Of a stretch of 13,443 nt of DNA, positions 8,352 through 13,443 are shown piece after piece. Source of the stretch: Cochliopodium minus. Taxonomy: Eukaryota; Discosea; Himatismenida; Cochliopodiidae. The stretch covers positions 21,114-34,556 of the forward strand of contig JAMYWO010000125.1 in the NCBI GenBank assembly GCA_024220525.1. Direction: 5' to 3'. The position numbers and the translations under genes are program-made. The notes beneath the pieces are model-generated. The model was not told where the DNA came from. It worked only from the letters and a program-made list of their open reading frames with translations, and made no database searches. The first letter of the stretch is position 1. Each line of letters opens with the position of its first letter.

Positions 8352-11300
8352 ATGAATATGCTTAATGTGGGAGTATGGTATAAAGTAAGAAGCTTGATTG
8401 ATAAAGCTACCTCAAATGATGATCAAATTACTTCAGGATTCATTTATAATGAAATCAATCGTAAAAAGATTTTTTTTTTCCAACAAATTTTACTTATTAA
8501 ATACGTTAATAATAAAGAATTAACCTATGAATCCGATAATCATTGCCAACAAGTTCTTGATAATGTAAAATTAATTCAAATATTTTGATATTCAAATTAA
8601 ATTTCAACATTTAAATCCAAGTTGACCAATAAATTGTCCTATGATAAACCAATTGTGAAAAGAAAGGCATTATTAACAATCAAAAGTTGTTTGGAAAGAG
8701 GAAATCCAATATTTAAAAGAGATTTGCATCATAAAATGGAAGATTTAAGAAAAGCATCAAGTAAAAAAGAAAATCAATACGAAAGATAGTCTCAATCATT
8801 CAATTATAACCCAAAATCACTAATATTAAGTTTTAAATTAACAACCAATATTCATTTTATTCAATTTATTTAAGATTATTCTGGGCCTCCAGATAAATTG
8901 GAAGGAGATGCACCTTATAAAAGGGTCAGAGAAGAAGCAAATGTAAATAAATAAATTAAAGTTTCTTTTGAAAAATAATAGCCTAAATAAAATTAAAAGA
9001 AATTAATAAACAAAATTAAATCACTTTAATAATCAACCAATTTAATTTTAATGAAAGAATCACTCAAATTTATCATTTTTTTTTAACACAGAAAGTTATG
9101 AATTTGATGTATGATACAAGTTCCCAAAAAAAGATGGTCGTCGACAACATTGAGGGAAAATCAAGCAACATGGGCAACCAAGGAGGAGACCAAAGGGTTT
9201 TTCACAACTACCAAGACGGATCCAACGGCATCAACCCTGGTTCCAACAAAATTAAGCTTGAGTCTTATGGAAATTACATGCCTACCGAGAAAAAATCTAG
9301 TAAATTTATTTAATCAAATTTTTTAAATTTTAAAAAGATTGTTTTATTTCATTCTTTTTACTTTTTTAGCCACCACGAAAGTTTTTGAAGTAAAATTTTT
9401 TTGATTTTTTCAATTTTTTTGATTTTTATTTTTATTTTTATTTTTTTATTTTTAATTTTTGTATTTTAGTATTTTTCTATTTTATTTTAATTTATTTTTC
9501 TATTTTGTTTTAATTTATTTTTCTATTTTGTTTTATTTTATTTTTTATTTTCTCAAGATGGGCAGCACAGTGGTTAATGGAGTCAACAATGTGACATCTT
9601 TTACAATCAATAAAATCAAAACCGTAATCACTGGAAAGGAAGAGGTCAAGCAAACAGAATATGAATCCAAAAGGTATCACTCAAATATTTAAAATGAATC
9701 AAAAATAAAAGAAAATAAAAAAATAAAATAAAATAAATTTAAAAATAAAAAATAAAAATAAAATAATAAAAAATAAAAAAATCTAGATAATAAAATAAAA
9801 AATAAAATTAATAAAAAATAATGAAAATAGTAAATAATAAAAATAATAAATAAAATAAATTAATATTTTAAACATTTATAGTTTCTACATTCCCCCATCC
9901 AACAGTACTCACGACTTTTCTTCTACTGGAAACATCAAAAAGTTGGCAGAGGGCAGCAATTGGCATGAACACACAAGCCGTAGACAGAAGGGAGAAGTTT
10001 CTGACAGTTGGGTCAGTGATCACTCTGATCAATCTCGTAATAACATTAATTTTAAATTAATTTAAAATTTAAAATAATTTATTTCTTAAAAAAAATTTAA
10101 TTATTTTTAATTATTTTTTTTAAAATGATATTTATATTTTTGTATTGATCAATATCATTTTTAATTTTTTATTTACATATGATTTGTAATAATTTTTTAA
10201 AGATCTTTTATTTTTTTCATTTATTTTTAAATTTTTTTCCAATTTTTATTTATTTTCAGTTTTAATTTATTTCTTATTTTTTCATTTTTATTTTTTTATT
10301 TTTATTATTTGGCATTTTTTTTATTTTTTAATTTTAAGTAAATTGTTTTCATTTTCATTCATTTCACAATAATATTATTTGTTTTATCGTTTTTTTTTTT
10401 TAACTTTAATTTGTATAATTTTAGAACAAGTAGAAAAAACAAAGCCAAAGTTTGATTATAACTTTCAATCAGATTTTGAGTTTATTAATGATGGCTCTTC
10501 TACTCCCAATTCCTCCAGCAACTTCAACAGCTCCTCCCCTTTCAACCCCTCCAAATCCGAAAAGAAAAGAGATGAGAATGATGACGAAGAAGTTGATGAA
10601 GCCGTTGAGTAAAAAAAAAAAAAATTATTTTGTTTATTTTATTTTTTAATTTTATAAATTTCTAAAAAAAAAAAATTATTTCATTTATAACTTAATTTAT
10701 AATGTACTTTTTTAATTTTGGTTTTTTTTTTCATTGTTTAATATTATTTTATTTTAAATTTTAAATTATTTTTTTATTTTTTGAATTTATTTCTCTAAAT
10801 TTAAATTATTTTATTTTTCAGTCTCAATTTTTTTATCTTTTAAAATACATCATCATAAATTAATTTTAATCATAAATTTCAATTATTTTAAATAATATAT
10901 TATTTATTTTTTTTTGAAATAAATTTTTAAAAAAATATTGTTACATCAGGGCATACTGTTACAAATTAGTGGATGAAATAACAAATCCATCAGGGTTGAG
11001 AAGCACACTGGATCCTTCCTCCGTCAACAACTTTCTAAGAAGAGCAGAAAAGTTGGATGTCCAAATCATTTCCTTCTGTCTCGATACGAAATTAGAAGAA
11101 GACAACCAAAAAACTATCCTTGTAAAAAAAAATTATTAATTTAATTATTTTTAATTTTTAATTTTAAATTATTTTTTAATTTTTAATTTTTTTAAAAAAA
11201 AAATTCTTTATTTCTTTATTAATTTTAATTTTTAATTATTTTTATTTATTAATTATTTATTTAATTTTAAAAAAAAATTATTTTTTTTAATTTTTAATTA

Positions 11301-12373
11301 TTTATTTATTATTTATCATATTTTTTAAAAAACAATTATTTTTTTAAATTTTTAATTATTTTTTAAATAGAACTCATTGACAATAATTGAGGCTTTGTTG
11401 AATTCGAACACATCTGCTTATAAATATTTTTTGGAAAACACCAGAAATGTGGAAAACCATACAGACTCTGTCAACTTGCAAATCAAAAACAAATCCACCA
11501 ATATCGTTGGTCTCCTTAGTCTCAAACAAAAAGCCAAAAAGGTAAAAAAAATATTTTACTTTTTTAATTTTGTTCATTTAAACACATTTTTTATTTTTTT
11601 ATTATTCAATTTTATTTATTTTTATTTATCTTTTCATCTATTTCATTTTAAATTTGTTTTAATTTTTTATTTTTAGAAAAAATTGAAAAAAAGAGGAAAC
11701 AAAAAACAAGGTACAAATTCCCCACAAACACAAAATAACAATACTTTCAACAATACCCTTATTACTTCTGTCAACACCACTCCTAACAGTAATAACAATA
11801 GCAATAACAACAACAATAACAACAACAATAACAATAACAATAGTGGAACTTCTCTTTTGGATTTTTTGAACAGTAGCAACACCACTCCTAATACCACCAG
11901 CTCTCCTAACTTGAATGTTAATTTAAATGTAAACATTAATAACACTGTTGTTAATCAACCAAAACAAGAAAATCTCCTCATAAGCTTGGAAAGTAAAAAA
12001 AAATTATTTAAATTCGTTTTCTTTATTAAATTAATTACAAAAAAATATTTTTTTAGCACCTACCACCGACAATAAAGTCAATAACAATAGCAGCAATCAA
12101 GTTTCTATTTTGGATGATATCAAAAACTTGGATATTTCAAGCAAACCTCCTCCCTTGACTTCTTTTTTCAACAATTACTCTTCTCCTTATCCAATGCAAC
12201 AACCTGTTTACTACCCTCCTTACCAACAATACCCTGTTCATCAACAACCAATGCACTACAACAATTCTCCCACTCTTTACAATAATCTCCCTCAAACTAC
12301 TGTCCAAAATGATTCTAAAAATGATAGTGCTTTTTCTTTTATCAATGATGAAATCAAAAAAGAAGTCAAATAA
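8352..12373 (+). CDS. TEPSIN: Tepsin-like AP-4 accessory protein (ENTH plus VHS-like domains)
   Basis: Tepsin is an accessory protein of the AP-4 coat at the trans-Golgi. The exons are 8352-8460, 8518-8564, 8622-8760, 8875-8942, 9092-9299, 9370-9389, 9558-9673, 9882-10036, 10425-10608, 10950-11121, 11371-11541, 11677-11992 and 12057-12373. All joins keep phase and give 673 residues. An ENTH domain (about 1-135) carries ATSNDD near residue 20 and the tepsin-type SGPPDKLEGDAPYKRVREEA (101-120). A polar linker follows, then an all-helical VHS-like domain (about 349-463), a basic patch (464-473), a 13-Asn run and a Pro/Gln-rich tail. SAFSFIN (659-665) near the C-terminus matches the known epsilon-appendage motif S[AV]F[SA]FLN, with Ile for Leu. 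The beta4-binding LFxG motif was not found. An in-frame TAA precedes the ATG. Epsin is less likely because of the SGPPD segment and the second helical domain. Confidence 0.87.
8461..8517 (+). other. 57-nt stopless intron 1 of the tepsin-like gene
   Basis: The donor is GTAAAA at 8461 and the acceptor is AATAAAG at 8517. The length is a multiple of three and no in-frame stop occurs, so retention would add 19 residues. Removal gives EINQLTYES, which lines up with the corresponding tepsin ENTH helix better than the retained form. I therefore treat it as an intron. Confidence 0.75.
10037..10424 (+). other. Long AT-only intron 8 of the tepsin-like gene
   Basis: This 388-nt intron runs from GTAATA to TTTTAG, is T-rich and has no coding content. 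With introns 9 (10609-10949) and 10 (11122-11370) it makes up most of the non-coding DNA between the linker exons and the VHS-like exons. I see no gene, repeat family or RNA in these three introns. Confidence 0.75.
10469..10492 (+). other. Internal SDFEFIND motif in the tepsin-like linker
   Basis: Residues 303-310, coded in exon 9, read SDFEFIND. They match the C-terminal SAFSFIND at six of eight positions and lie in the disordered linker between the ENTH and VHS-like domains. This may be a second AP-4 epsilon-appendage binding site; the function is inferred. Confidence 0.5.
11803..11841 (+). repeat. 13-codon Asn run (AAT/AAC) in tepsin-like exon 12
   Basis: Thirteen consecutive Asn codons mix AAT and AAC, so the run is not a pure trinucleotide tract and is probably tolerated at protein level. 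It lies in the disordered tail just after the VHS-like domain. The opposite strand reads as a poly-Leu frame, which is an artefact. Confidence 0.95.
11851..11871 (+). other. SLLDFLN motif after the Asn run
   Basis: Residues 522-528 follow the pattern Ser-x-hydrophobic-x-Phe-Leu-Asn shared with the AP-4 epsilon-appendage motif of tepsin. Leu replaces the first Phe, so this is a weaker match than residues 659-665. Confidence 0.4.
12326..12346 (+). other. C-terminal AP-4 epsilon-appendage motif SAFSFIN
   Basis: Residues 659-665, eight residues from the C-terminus, match S[AV]F[SA]FLN at six of seven positions; Ile replaces Leu. In animal tepsin this short linear motif binds the epsilon appendage of AP-4. 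Confidence 0.7.
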
Positions 12374-12435
12374 AAAAACAATTGTTTCATTTTAGAAAAA
12401 TATTAAAATATTAAAAATTTTGAAAATAATTTATT
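12374..12435. other. 62-bp convergent intergenic region
   Basis: Only 62 bases separate the two stop codons of convergent genes. Minus-strand AATAAA sequences begin right at the stop of the right-hand gene (12431-12440), and A/T runs occur on both strands. The two 3' UTRs probably overlap. No hairpin is evident. Confidence 0.6.
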
Positions 12436-13443
12436 TTATTTGTTTTGATTTTGGAAGTTTTGTTGATTGTAAAACTGTTGTTGGTATAACTGTTGTTGGT
12501 AGAGCTGCTGTTGATACATATTATTGTTTTGGGTAGGTTTTTGGTAAAGTTGATTGAGAGAATCTTGAGAAAAGGTTGGTGTATTATTGTTGGTTGAGTT
12601 TTGAAAGAAAGGGTTAGTATTGTTTGGAGGATTTACTGTCAACACAGGGGAATTTTGTGAAACATTACGCTGTTGTATTGGTGAATTTTGAAGAAGAGAG
12701 TAAAGTTCAGAAGAATTTTGGACAGAATTACTGTTGGAATTTGGTTGACGATTTACTTGTGGAGATAAATTCAAAAGATTCTCAAAAGAAGTGCTGCCTT
12801 GTTGGTTTTGTTGAGAAAAAGGATTTGTTTTTTGTTGATTTGGTTGTTGAAAAAAATTATTTTGCTGATTTTGTTGAAAAAGATTGTTTTGTTGGGTTTG
12901 TTGGTTTTGTTGAGGAAAATTATTGTTGGTGGTATTATTAGTGTTGGTATTAAAGCTGAGAAAAGGGTTAGTGTTGCCACCAAAAGAGTGATTTCTGTTA
13001 TGAGAGTTAACATTGGTGGTATTGACAGTTGTATTGTTATTTACATTGAGACCCTGAATGTTGTTATTTGGTGATGAATTTGAAAATAAACTGGTGTTTG
13101 TTTGAAAACTTATTTGTTGCTGAGTCTGTTGATTCAGAGTCTGTTGAGTCTGTTGATTAAAAAAGCTGTTGTTGGAAGAATTATTGAAAGTAAAAGTGGT
13201 GTTGTTGTTGCTGCTGTTATTGTTGCTGTGGCTACTAAAGGAGTTGTTGCTGTTACCAACAGAGGGGGTTCTGTTGTGAGAAGAGGAGTTGGGAATGTTC
13301 AAAGTATTTGTGTTTCCCACAGATTGAGTTCTGCTGTGTTGATGTTGATTTCCGTGTTGGTTTCCACTCACATTCAAATTTTTATTTACCAAAACATTAT
13401 TATCATTGTTAACATTATTGTTATTAATGTTGTTATTGTTATT
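12436..13443 (-). CDS. Gln/Asn-rich protein with NPF motifs, C-terminal part (runs off right edge)
   Basis: The frame is open from the right edge to TAA at 12436, giving 335 residues with no start in view. It is almost wholly low-complexity Asn, Gln, Ser and Thr with no folded domain. Three NPF tripeptides (12961-12969, 12817-12825, 12607-12615) are spread along it. NPF binds EH domains, and tails like this occur in epsins, AP180/CALM and related endocytic adaptors, so an adaptor tail is the leading guess. LLNLS near 12763-12777 is a weak clathrin-box lookalike without the acidic residue. Three related segments, SRTQSVGN, NRTPSVGN and NRNHSFGGN, share an R-x-x-S core. The C-terminus repeats YQQQ units. 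An RNA-binding or nucleoporin-like N/Q protein remains possible. A GTAAAT near 13390 could be a donor but the frame continues through it. Confidence 0.75.
   Translation of the reverse strand, partial: NNNNNINNNNVNNDNNVLVNKNLNVSGNQHGNQHQHSRTQSVGNTNTLNIPNSSSHNRTPSVGNSNNSFSSHSNNNSSNNNTTFTFNNSSNNSFFNQQTQQTLNQQTQQQISFQTNTSLFSNSSPNNNIQGLNVNNNTTVNTTNVNSHNRNHSFGGNTNPFLSFNTNTNNTTNNNFPQQNQQTQQNNLFQQNQQNNFFQQPNQQKTNPFSQQNQQGSTSFENLLNLSPQVNRQPNSNSNSVQNSSELYSLLQNSPIQQRNVSQNSPVLTVNPPNNTNPFFQNSTNNNTPTFSQDSLNQLYQKPTQNNNMYQQQLYQQQLYQQQFYNQQNFQNQNK

Noticed and set aside
10610-10612. TAA as the end of a separate gene in exon 9
   Set aside because: GA/GTAAAA is a normal donor, and joining it to 10950 restores frame into a conserved VHS-like domain.
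11673-11945. Minus-strand poly-Leu frame
   Set aside because: It is the antisense reading of the Asn run in tepsin-like exon 12.
12624-13074. Plus-strand and alternate minus-strand frames
   Set aside because: They are shadows of the Gln/Asn-rich minus-strand gene, produced by CAA/AAC repeats in other registers.
1-13443. Ciliate-like code with TAA/TAG as sense codons
   Set aside because: All three complete genes and the right-hand gene end at TAA where family alignment expects an end, and no conserved exon contains an in-frame TAA or TAG.

Overview
The window looks like nuclear DNA from an AT-rich, intron-rich protist. Introns and intergenic DNA are almost pure A/T, donors are mostly GTAAA, acceptors are TAG/AAG/CAG after T-rich or A-rich tracts, and the proteins carry Asn, Gln and Asp/Glu runs. 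TAA is a stop at every gene end, so the code is standard in that respect. An amoebozoan (dictyostelid-like) or Anaeramoeba-like source fits best; the exact lineage is not resolved from sequence alone.

Left part (minus strand). Positions 1-4141 hold the N-terminal 808 residues of a Cockayne-syndrome-B/Rad26-type SNF2 ATPase (ERCC6) in 11 exons; the C-terminal helicase lobe lies beyond the left edge. Upstream of it, in tandem and 180 bp away, is a complete 10-exon RTF1 gene (4322-6940), a Paf1-complex subunit with a Plus3 domain. Both proteins travel with elongating RNA polymerase II.

Middle. A 292-bp divergent spacer separates RTF1 from an intronless gene (7233-7631) for a 132-residue secreted, probably GPI-anchored, Cys-containing protein. 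A decayed tandem copy of this gene, promoter included, follows at about 7728-8110.

Right part. A 13-exon plus-strand gene (8352-12373) encodes a 673-residue tepsin-like protein: an ENTH domain with the tepsin-type SGPPD segment, a VHS-like domain, and a disordered tail ending in a match to the AP-4 epsilon-appendage motif. Two further copies of that motif pattern occur in its disordered regions. Convergent to it, 62 bp away, is the 3' end of a Gln/Asn-rich gene (12436-13443, open to the right edge) with three NPF motifs, which suggests an endocytic or trafficking adaptor tail.

Exon models were assembled by hand from splice-site phase and family similarity. All 31 introns keep frame, but none is confirmed by transcripts. 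I see no RNA genes, transposons or CRISPR arrays. The most novel observation is the three-copy epsilon-motif array in the tepsin homologue.
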